This document shows positions 51,669 through 58,559 of a stretch of DNA of 64,000 bases, one piece after another (position 1 is the first letter of the stretch; the number at the start of each line of letters is the position of its first letter). The notes below the pieces were generated by a model. That model made no database searches and was not told the DNA's origin. It saw only the letters and a program-made list of their open reading frames with translations. Source of the stretch: an uncultured Pseudomonadota bacterium (GTDB taxonomy: Bacteria > Myxococcota_A > UBA796 > GCA-2862545); assembly GCA_913061235.1 (NCBI GenBank), contig CAJXTB010000009.1, positions 230,840 to 294,839 of the forward strand. The letters run 5' to 3'. Both the position numbers and the translations under genes were made by a program.

Positions 51669-51748
51669 GGGGGCTCCTGGGCGGGCGGACCGAACACACA
51701 GCACAGCGGCTTGCGTCCCGATGTTTGTAAGGCGCTCGCTGTTTCTGT

Positions 51749-52441
51749 CTACTGGTCGACTGCGTCACGAGATTCACAGAGTGTGGCAATGAGCGCCGTG
51801 GCATCGAGCCCGCCCTTCTCCGCCACTCTGGCAAGTCCGAGAGCTCGCGAACGTGCCTTCGCTCCCATCATGGGACCGGCGTTTACGGTGAGCTGGGCAA
51901 CGTGCAGAGCGGTCTGCGCGGACGGCTCGGCCTCGTAAGCGCGCAGAGCATCACCGAGCTGGGTGTTTGCCGCCCTCTGGTGCCGCCACTTGCGTCTGCA
52001 GTCCTGACAGCGAACGGCTCCCGATTCCAGGGTCTTTCCCAAATCTTCGTACCAGAATTTCTGTGCTTTTGCACTGAATAATCCCGGTCCCTGGCACTTG
52101 ATACAAGTGTAGTGGATGTCGACATAGGCCGGCTTTGGCGGTTCGTACGCGCCCCCATTTTGCCGCTCTTGGTTGGCTAGAATGGCGCCTTTGGGCAGGC
52201 TACGCACCCGGTAGTGGTGGGCGTCGGTCGAGTCGGCCATGATGATGGCGTTTGCTGGGTCGGGTGTGCCGGGAGCGATCATCTGCCACCTTGGCTGTCT
52301 TCCCGGTTTGGCGACCAGAGCCAGACGCCATGCGTCGTCCGCATTGTGTGGGGTGCGATTTCGGTGGGTATTGTCGCCGTGGACCGAGCCGCGCCCGCCA
52401 CGTCTCTGACCCTCACCAGACTTTGGTCCACGCTTTCCCAC
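51749..52441 (-). CDS. Zinc-ribbon protein (probable zinc-ribbon family)
   Basis: Protein of about 230 residues. A zinc ribbon is clear: CIKCQGPGLFSAKAQKFWYED and, about 30 residues on, VRCQDCRRK; the pattern CxxC...FSAxxQKFWYE...CxxCR is that of the small zinc-ribbon family. N-terminus is basic and probably disordered; start is uncertain, with GTG at 52441 four bases after GGAGG preferred. The C-terminal helical part (LGDALRAYEAEPSAQTALHV) may be an extra. Shares a divergent promoter gap of 90 bases with rsmG. Function unknown; possibly nucleic-acid related. Confidence 0.75.
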   Translation of the reverse strand: MGKRGPKSGEGQRRGGRGSVHGDNTHRNRTPHNADDAWRLALVAKPGRQPRWQMIAPGTPDPANAIIMADSTDAHHYRVRSLPKGAILANQERQNGGAYEPPKPAYVDIHYTCIKCQGPGLFSAKAQKFWYEDLGKTLESGAVRCQDCRRKWRHQRAANTQLGDALRAYEAEPSAQTALHVAQLTVNAGPMMGAKARSRALGLARVAEKGGLDATALIATLCESRDAVDQ

Positions 52442-52531
52442 CACACCTCCGCCGGTAGCTTACCCGCGACCCGAACCGCACACGAGTCGCCCTTCTTGCT
52501 CACCCACAGTAGGAGCCACGCGGAGGTGCTT

Positions 52532-53077
52532 GTGGACCTACTGACGACGCATCGCACACTGCTTGAGCAGTGGCGCAAGACCATGAACTTAGTGGGCCCA
52601 GGGCCGCTGTCCGAGCACTACGCAGACGCCGATGCGTCGCTGAGTGTCTTGCAGAATCCGACCGGTCACTGGGCAGATCTGGGTACCGGAGCCGGTCTTC
52701 CGGGCATCATCTTCGCCTCCATGTTCCCGGATGTGTCGCTCGACCTTGTCGACAGCCGTCAGAAGCGCTGCATTTTCGTTGGCCAGGTCTTGATGCAGGC
52801 CGATCTGGAAGGACATGCGCCGCGAACGGTGCACTGCCAGCGCGTAGAGACCCTGCCAGATGCAATCTACGACGGGATTGTCAGCCGCGCCTTTGCCCCA
52901 CCTCCGGCTGTGCTGGACCATGCTGACCGCTTGCTTAAGCCAGGCGGACAGGTGTTGTTGTTGCTGATGGGGGATGCTGAGACCCCGTCAGATCCTCGCT
53001 ATTCACTGGTTCGTGAGCATGAATACACGCTGCCGGGTCGGGACCCACGGCGCAGTGTGTTGCTCCAGCGGGTTTAG
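52532..53077 (+). CDS. rsmG: 16S rRNA (guanine527-N7)-methyltransferase RsmG
   Basis: Methyltransferase modifying G527 of 16S rRNA with S-adenosylmethionine. Motif I WADLGTGAGLPGIIFA near residue 50, then LVDSRQKRCIFV (motif post-I) and VSRAFAPP near 125, all as in RsmG/GidB. The GTG at 52532 has GGAGG five bases ahead, giving 181 residues, slightly shorter than usual (200-215); a TTG at 52496 would give 193. The usual partner mnmG is 8 kb away in the other orientation, and parA is 7.5 kb on the other side, so the ancestral block has been split and rsmG inverted. Confidence 0.88.
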   Translation: MDLLTTHRTLLEQWRKTMNLVGPGPLSEHYADADASLSVLQNPTGHWADLGTGAGLPGIIFASMFPDVSLDLVDSRQKRCIFVGQVLMQADLEGHAPRTVHCQRVETLPDAIYDGIVSRAFAPPPAVLDHADRLLKPGGQVLLLLMGDAETPSDPRYSLVREHEYTLPGRDPRRSVLLQRV

Positions 53078-53088
53078 TCGACGACGCC

Positions 53089-54798
53089 TCAGAGTGAGGG
53101 CTGGCCGAATGCGGATGGCGGCCGGAATAGGAATGACAAACTGAACGAGCTGTTGCCGCCGGCAACCCAGCGACTCGCCATGAGCGCCTGTTCGACCGGA
53201 CCCTGCATGCCGTCTGGGTAGTCCGGGAAACTCACAGACTCGGCGCGACCTGTCGTCTCAATTCTGGCTTCTGCGCTGCACAATACGTCTGCGGCAATCG
53301 CCAAGTCGCCGTAGTCGGGAGCGACCGCTTCGTGCACACGGAAGTCTCCCGCTGGGTAGACACTCCGCACTGCCATCGGCCCGTCTGCTCCTAGTCGACC
53401 ATTCGCTCCAAGCGTTCCTGACCTGGAGAGCAGTGCGTCGCGCTGCACCATTGTGAGTGCAGCGATGCACACAGTCCGAGCCTGTGCTGTGTCGAGGCTG
53501 AGTTCGCGCGTGGAACCATGGAATGAACGCATTCGACGGTCGGGTTGTTCTGTGAGGGAGAAGTACTGCGGGTCGAGGGTTGCCGTCCAGGGAGCCTCTG
53601 GTTGTAGCTTGCAGTGCACGCCATCGTCGTCCACACGCGTGGTTTCATCGAAGGCATACAGGCTGCCGCCTATCTTTGCGCCTGTGACTCCCCAAGCCCC
53701 ATCCTCGGTGTCTTTGAGGGTGATTGTCCCGTCCTCGTTGACGCTCAGGTCGTCGCCGAGGCCCAACGGTAGCGCTTGCCACTTGTCCTGAACGTGAAGA
53801 GCGAGCTTGGCAGTGATGGGCGAGACGGGGCGTGACCACATCCAAGAGACGCTGTCGGATGCCTGGGAGGCCCCTTCTGGGGGCGTTGTCGCTGGGCCGA
53901 ACGCGTTGAACAGCGCCAGGTCATAGCTGCGCCAGTCGTGCCCTGACGCGATGTGGAGCGTGTGGTCGTCCCACTGCGCCAAGACGCGGCCGGCAGATGA
54001 AGAGACGATGCGACCTGACTCGATTGTAGCTAGCTTCTGGCTGCCTCGTAGAAGGTCGGCTCCCATGTCCGCTGGTTGAAAGCGGGACGCCGTTCTCTGG
54101 GTCTTGCGTGGAAGTCGCGACGACCGCGTGGACAGGTCGATGTGCACCGGCAGTGCGGTCTGTGCGTCGTTCTGCCAGACCTCCAGGAACGTGATCACAC
54201 GCTGAAGCGGCTCATCCGGGTGCACTCGAACGACAGTGTTGAGACCGTAGGCGGCGCGTCTGGCGCGCTCCTCCGGGCTCACCTCGCTTAGCTCGGTCCA
54301 ATCGGTCTCAAGGGCGTCCGGTGGGACACCAAACTGGAGCCTGAGGATGGTGCGCTCGCGAGCGTTTGGCAGGGGGCCCTCGGCGGACACGACCAACAAC
54401 TCTGCCCGGCCATAGTAGGGGTTTGAGTCCCTGACGGCGATGCGCTGAATGGCACTGATAGGGGCATCTCTCGACGCAACCATGAACTCTGGAGGGTCCG
54501 AGGTGCCGCTGTAGTCACCCGTTGCCGTCATAAAGCCGTAGGTGTGGTCCGAATGGTCGAAGGACATCAAGGCCGTGTAGGCCGTCCTAGACACCGGCAA
54601 TGCCGCTTCAAACTGCCCGTCGTCGGCGCGAAATACTCGCGCGTATGCGAGAGCGGGTTCTTGCTCGGGGGAGACAGCGTAGTGAGGCTCAGCGGGCAGA
54701 GGCCCGACGTCTTGGGCGGTGGCGGTCTGATGCGAAATCAGGCTGACCGCACAGACCTGTATTAGCTGGGCAGTCCGTGGGAAGCGGAAGGCAGTCAT
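53089..54798 (-). CDS. Large secreted protein of unknown function
   Basis: Exported protein of 569 residues; ATG at 54798 with GGAG upstream; signal ends near SHQTATAQ. The mature protein looks all-beta with several Trp and His (SWMWSRPVSPITAKLALHVQ; DDHTLHIASGHDWRSYDL), a pair of Cys (VHCKLQ, VCIAAL), and a C-terminal SSFSLSFLFRPPSAFGQ. No known family. It is in the same orientation as the next genes downstream. Its stop is 11 bases from the convergent rsmG stop. Confidence 0.7.
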   Translation of the reverse strand: MTAFRFPRTAQLIQVCAVSLISHQTATAQDVGPLPAEPHYAVSPEQEPALAYARVFRADDGQFEAALPVSRTAYTALMSFDHSDHTYGFMTATGDYSGTSDPPEFMVASRDAPISAIQRIAVRDSNPYYGRAELLVVSAEGPLPNARERTILRLQFGVPPDALETDWTELSEVSPEERARRAAYGLNTVVRVHPDEPLQRVITFLEVWQNDAQTALPVHIDLSTRSSRLPRKTQRTASRFQPADMGADLLRGSQKLATIESGRIVSSSAGRVLAQWDDHTLHIASGHDWRSYDLALFNAFGPATTPPEGASQASDSVSWMWSRPVSPITAKLALHVQDKWQALPLGLGDDLSVNEDGTITLKDTEDGAWGVTGAKIGGSLYAFDETTRVDDDGVHCKLQPEAPWTATLDPQYFSLTEQPDRRMRSFHGSTRELSLDTAQARTVCIAALTMVQRDALLSRSGTLGANGRLGADGPMAVRSVYPAGDFRVHEAVAPDYGDLAIAADVLCSAEARIETTGRAESVSFPDYPDGMQGPVEQALMASRWVAGGNSSFSLSFLFRPPSAFGQPSL

Positions 54799-54822
54799 GT
54801 TCACTCCGAGAGGGGGCTGGAT

Positions 54823-55269
54823 TTACTGCGCTTGCACGCGTCGCATGGCTTCTTCCCCGACCTGTGCACCCCAGGTCTGACCGATCAACATGGATTCTTG
54901 GCTGATGGTGGGCGTGGCAGCAGCCATTCGCTGTCCAGCCGGAGACGACCAGTACGCAATGGCAGCATCGAGGTCGTCCTCGGACAAGTGCTCTATGTAC
55001 ACCGGCACGGTCATGTCGGTGAACGAGGTCTCGGCGGCGACGTTGCGAAATTCTTGCGGAAAGTCGGGATGTAGGCCCGGCATGGCAGACAGACTTGTGA
55101 TGGTCTGCTCGAGCATCTGGTGGGCCAGCGCTTCCGCTCCGGTGAGCTTGAGGTACTCGCGCACCTTGTACTCTTTGGAACTCATCTCCTCGTCATCTTG
55201 CGCGAACGCAGGTTGAACAAGGAACATTCCGAGGATGGCGAAGCCAGCGAAGCGATAGGTCATAGTCAT
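54823..55269 (-). CDS. Exported DUF2059 family protein
   Basis: Protein of 148 residues with signal peptide (ending FLVQPAFAQDD) and a helical DUF2059 domain: VREYLKLTGAEALAHQMLEQ, VYIEHLSEDDLDAAIAYWSSPAGQRM, a signature of this family. ATG at 55269 (MTMTYRF) has GGAGA four bases ahead and is preferred to earlier in-frame Met codons. DUF2059 proteins are periplasmic helical bundles of unknown role. It is 24 bases upstream of the secreted protein gene, likely co-transcribed. Confidence 0.82.
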   Translation of the reverse strand: MTMTYRFAGFAILGMFLVQPAFAQDDEEMSSKEYKVREYLKLTGAEALAHQMLEQTITSLSAMPGLHPDFPQEFRNVAAETSFTDMTVPVYIEHLSEDDLDAAIAYWSSPAGQRMAAATPTISQESMLIGQTWGAQVGEEAMRRVQAQ

Positions 55270-55327
55270 GACGTCTCCCATGTGTTGGCCAGAGTCTACC
55301 ACTGACGCCGGATTCGACAGACCACCC

Positions 55328-55819
55328 CTAGCTGCCGCCGTGCAGGCTCTCTAGGTCCAGCACCATTTCTAGGTACGGGTGGACCCACTCGTCTTGCAGC
55401 TCCGCCATGCGCTCGCCTACATCTCGCCACGACTCTACGAGCAGGTCCGATACCACCTTGCCCGCATCTTCGGGCTCCAACTGAAGGGTGCGCTGGAGCA
55501 TGATGCTGGCGTGGAGGTGCTCTCCCTGCTCACACGGGGCGAGCGACATGCCCTGGGTCAGCAGTCCATGCGGTGCGCGCGCGGTGAACGTGGTCTCTGC
55601 CTGAAACGAGGCCGGATTATTCGCGGCGGCGAACAAGGATAACCACGGCGGTGGAATCTTCGCTCCCAACGCAATGTAGGTGATGGTTCGTACGCCGACC
55701 TGAATGGGCAGCGGCCCCGCAGCGAGCAACTGGGTGGCCATTGCCAAGCCCTCGGACACGGTGAGCTGTTGGCCATTGCCCCAGTCGAACCAGAACTCAG
55801 TCACTTCATCAATCTTCAC
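55328..55819 (-). CDS. Hypothetical soluble protein
   Basis: Protein of 163 residues with no signal. GTG at 55819 follows GGAGG by about four bases and is preferred over a longer frame to 55873. It begins VKIDEVTEFWFDWGNGQQLT; strand-helix alternation follows (IQVGVRTITYIALG, PASFQAETTFTARAP, SLAPCEQGEHLHAS) and a helical tail ending VLDLESLHGGS. No family recognised. It might be a START/PYP-like cup fold judging by length and the beta strands; that is a guess. Confidence 0.6.
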   Translation of the reverse strand: MKIDEVTEFWFDWGNGQQLTVSEGLAMATQLLAAGPLPIQVGVRTITYIALGAKIPPPWLSLFAAANNPASFQAETTFTARAPHGLLTQGMSLAPCEQGEHLHASIMLQRTLQLEPEDAGKVVSDLLVESWRDVGERMAELQDEWVHPYLEMVLDLESLHGGS

Positions 55820-55921
55820 GATACCTCCGCGCAGGCGCGGCTTAGCGCACTCGGTGTGTGGTGTCGGGGACAATGCGGGAGACGCCGAGAGGGAGCGGTG
55901 TGGCGCAGTCCTATAAGCAGC

Positions 55922-56269
55922 CTACCACTCGAGAAACTGGACCAGACCAATGCGCCCGTCTTGCTCCAGATAGCGCACCAACAACACGCCACCCCTGCGT
56001 TCGCCGGTGTCGGGGTCGTCCACCCACCAGTGCTCTTCGTCGACGCAGTGCCGGCCATGGTGGAGACGAGACGGCACGGTGGCGCCAAAGCCTCCCCGCG
56101 CAAACTTGCGGGCGTAACTGGCACGGAACGCGGTGATGCCTGTGCGCACCACATCCTCGCCAGTCATCACGCGCACATCCGAGTGGTAGCAGGCGCAGAA
56201 GGCATCAAGGTCGGCGACGTTGTAGGCGGCGAGCTGACGCTCGGCGAGGGTGACGATGGAGGAGGTCAT
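55922..56269 (-). CDS. SnoaL-like (NTF2-fold) protein
   Basis: Small protein of 115 residues with the SnoaL-2/NTF2 cup pattern: LAERQLAAYNVADLDAFCACYHSDV, then TGEDVVRTGITAFRASYARKF. ATG at 56269 is used because a longer frame to 56314 adds an N-terminus without homology. SnoaL-like proteins include isomerases, hydrolases and many of unknown role; the catalytic Asp/His pair of SnoaL is not clear here. The gene is 102 bases downstream of a TetR gene, in the same direction. Confidence 0.75.
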   Translation of the reverse strand: MTSSIVTLAERQLAAYNVADLDAFCACYHSDVRVMTGEDVVRTGITAFRASYARKFARGGFGATVPSRLHHGRHCVDEEHWWVDDPDTGERRGGVLLVRYLEQDGRIGLVQFLEW

Positions 56270-56325
56270 GGCGTGGGCTCTCTGGATGACGACTGACGGG
56301 GGCTGCTCCTCCACTGTCTATGTCT

Positions 56326-56952
56326 CTAGGCGGAGCTTGGTGGAAGCAAGTACCGCTGAATCATGGCGGTGAGCTGCACCTTGAGGGACGTCGTTCCAAG
56401 GTCCGGCGCAACGCCCATGTGGCGTCCGTGAAGGGTGGCCATGACCGTTGTCACCAGCATCCATGCGGCGGACCGGCAGTCGTCGACCAATAGATCTTCT
56501 TGCCGGGTGATGAGAAACGCATGCACCACGTCGACCGCGCGAGCGTGCATGGGGGCTGTGTGGTGTACGCCCAGGGTCATTACCTGTGACACGATGGCAT
56601 GCTGGAGCTCGGGTTGCTGGTCATGGACGTCAACAATGGCCGATACAAGCTGGTCAATTGCAACAGGCAGGGGCTCTTGAAGTGCTTGTGCGAACGCGTC
56701 AGACAACAGGGTCACAACGTTGTTCGCGTGGCGCTCGACCACCGCCATCACTAGCGCTTCTTTGCTCGGAAAGTACTGGTAGAGGGACCCAACGCTCACA
56801 CCCGCAACCTCTGCGATTCGGTTGGTGCTGACTCCATGCAGACCGTCGTCCACCAAGATGCGGGCGGTTGCCTCCACCAAGGCGTCGACGGTAGCGATAG
56901 CGCGCGGTTGGGTTGGTACTTTCCGTGGGCGAAGGTCGTTTTTAGGCACCAT
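56326..56952 (-). CDS. TetR/AcrR family regulator
   Basis: Repressor of 208 residues. The N-terminal helix-turn-helix is clear at about 20-70: ATARILVDDGLHGVSTNRIAEVAGVSVGSLYQYFPSKEALV. The C-terminal ligand domain is helical (AQALQEPLPVAIDQLVSAIV, DDCRSAAWMLVTTVMATLH). Divergent from the P450 gene with 213 bases between; a 14-bp perfect palindrome lies 32 bases before the P450 start, so P450 is the likely target. The ligand may be a hydrophobic P450 substrate. Confidence 0.93.
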   Translation of the reverse strand: MVPKNDLRPRKVPTQPRAIATVDALVEATARILVDDGLHGVSTNRIAEVAGVSVGSLYQYFPSKEALVMAVVERHANNVVTLLSDAFAQALQEPLPVAIDQLVSAIVDVHDQQPELQHAIVSQVMTLGVHHTAPMHARAVDVVHAFLITRQEDLLVDDCRSAAWMLVTTVMATLHGRHMGVAPDLGTTSLKVQLTAMIQRYLLPPSSA

Positions 56953-57120
56953 GGTGGACTCCTAGGCACAACGTGCACCTCGAACAGCGTTCGCAGGATG
57001 CGAGTCCAGGCTGCGTTTGACGGTGAGTGTGTCGTGTTGGAATGAGTGTGAGCCTGAATTGAGTTTGATCAACGGTTGTTTTCGTCGGCATCCAGATTGA
57101 TGTCGGAATGCGAGTAAACA

Positions 57121-57134
57121 TGAGCACTTGCTCA
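57121..57134. promoter_or_regulatory. TetR operator candidate
   Basis: TGAGCACTTGCTCA is a perfect palindrome (TGAGCA-CT-TGCTCA) in the TetR-P450 divergent gap, 32 bases before the P450 start; its position overlaps the expected promoter. Another possible half site (TGAGC) is at about 57048. Confidence 0.6.
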
Positions 57135-57165
57135 CATTACACCAAGGATACTCTGAGGAGCCGCC

Positions 57166-58530
57166 GTGTCCACTACACCGATGACCGATTCAAACCACGT
57201 GATTGCCCCTCCGTCTCTGCCCACATTGCATCCGATGGGGCACCTGCCGCAGGCACGCGGGGACATCTTGGCGCTGTTCGACAAGGCGCGCGACATCGGG
57301 CCGGTGGTCAACGTCCGCATGGCGCATGTAAACGTGACCGTAGTGTCGTCTCCGGCAGCCGTTCGTCACATGATGGTGCGCCATACGACCAACTACGCCA
57401 AGACCACGCGTGGGTATGAAGTACTTCGGTTGTTGTTGGGCAATGGGCTGGTGACAGCGATGGGAGATGACTGGCGCCGTCACCGTCGCATTGCCAACCC
57501 GGCGTTTCGTCGGACGGCGGTAGCGGGGTTTGTGGACACCATGGCGGCGTCTACCCAGACCTGGTTGGACGGGCTTCCAACGACTCCGACGACGGTGGAT
57601 ATTGCACAGTCCATGCACCGATTGACGCTGGAGATTGCCGGCAAGACACTGATGGGCCGTGACTTGACGGCGTCTGGCGACATGATTGGTGAGGCGCTGG
57701 AGACGGTGTTGCCCGGATTCGCCAGCCTGACGAAGAGCATTCTTCCTCGCCCGTGGCGTTGGCCGCTTCCCACTACGCGCCGGTTTATGCGCGGCGTGCG
57801 CACCCTCGACAACGTGGTGAGTGACATCATCGCGGAGCGTCGTGCAGATCCCGAGAATCACCCAGATCTGTTGGGCATGCTGATGCTGGCGACGGACCCC
57901 GAGACCGGTACAGCCATGAGCGACGTGCAGCTGCGAGACGAAGTGCTCACCATGCTCATGGCGGGTCACGAGACGACTGCGAACGCGATGGCGTGGACGC
58001 TGCACTTGCTGTCTCAACACCCGGAAGTCGCCGAAGCGGTTCATGCAGAGGTTGCGCAGGTGGTAGGAAATGCGCCGATAACGGCGGCTCACATTGGCAA
58101 GCTGGACCTCACGGCCCGGGTGTTCGACGAATCACTTCGCCTGTACCCACCCATCTGGGTGCAAGCCCGCCGAACCGTGAACTCCGACGTCTTGGAGGGG
58201 GTCAGCATCCCGAAGAACCGCATGGTCTTTGTTCACACCTACGGAATGCACCGGCACCCGGACCTGTGGGAAGACCCGCTTGCCTTCGACCCCGACCGCT
58301 TCCTGGCCGAGCGCCGCTCTGCCATACCCAGCGGCGCGTACCACCCGTTCTCGATGGGGCAGCGCAAGTGCATTGGCGACCGCTTTGCCAAGACGGAAGG
58401 CATCACGTTGCTGGCGATGATGGTGCGTGCACTGCACGTGACGGGTGTGCCGGGGCAGGTCGTGGTGCCGGATGCAGCGTTGACGCTGCGGCCGAAGGGC
58501 GGACTGCAGATGCGTCTTTCGCGGCGGTGA
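57166..58530 (+). CDS. Cytochrome P450
   Basis: Haem monooxygenase of 454 residues, soluble. I-helix motif MAGHETTANAM near 268, ExxR in DESLRLYPP near 328, PERF-like DPDRFL near 375, and haem-binding FSMGQRKCIGDRFA near 405 with Cys at the proximal ligand position. C-terminal length and motifs match bacterial class VIII-like or CYP102-like monooxygenase domains without a reductase. GTG at 57166 has GAGGAG five bases ahead. No ferredoxin or reductase gene lies nearby, so partners must come from elsewhere. Probably repressed by the divergent TetR. Confidence 0.95.
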   Translation: MSTTPMTDSNHVIAPPSLPTLHPMGHLPQARGDILALFDKARDIGPVVNVRMAHVNVTVVSSPAAVRHMMVRHTTNYAKTTRGYEVLRLLLGNGLVTAMGDDWRRHRRIANPAFRRTAVAGFVDTMAASTQTWLDGLPTTPTTVDIAQSMHRLTLEIAGKTLMGRDLTASGDMIGEALETVLPGFASLTKSILPRPWRWPLPTTRRFMRGVRTLDNVVSDIIAERRADPENHPDLLGMLMLATDPETGTAMSDVQLRDEVLTMLMAGHETTANAMAWTLHLLSQHPEVAEAVHAEVAQVVGNAPITAAHIGKLDLTARVFDESLRLYPPIWVQARRTVNSDVLEGVSIPKNRMVFVHTYGMHRHPDLWEDPLAFDPDRFLAERRSAIPSGAYHPFSMGQRKCIGDRFAKTEGITLLAMMVRALHVTGVPGQVVVPDAALTLRPKGGLQMRLSRR

Positions 58531-58536
58531 GTGTTG

Positions 58537-58559
58537 CGGTAGGGTTCTGGTCCCTATCG
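58537..58559. terminator. Hairpin between convergent P450 and MopE-like genes
   Basis: CGGTAGGG (58537-58544) pairs with CCCTATCG (58552-58559) including one G-T pair; loop TTCTGGT. It overlaps the last codons of the MopE-like gene. No T-run, so a bidirectional terminator is only possible, not shown. Confidence 0.3.
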
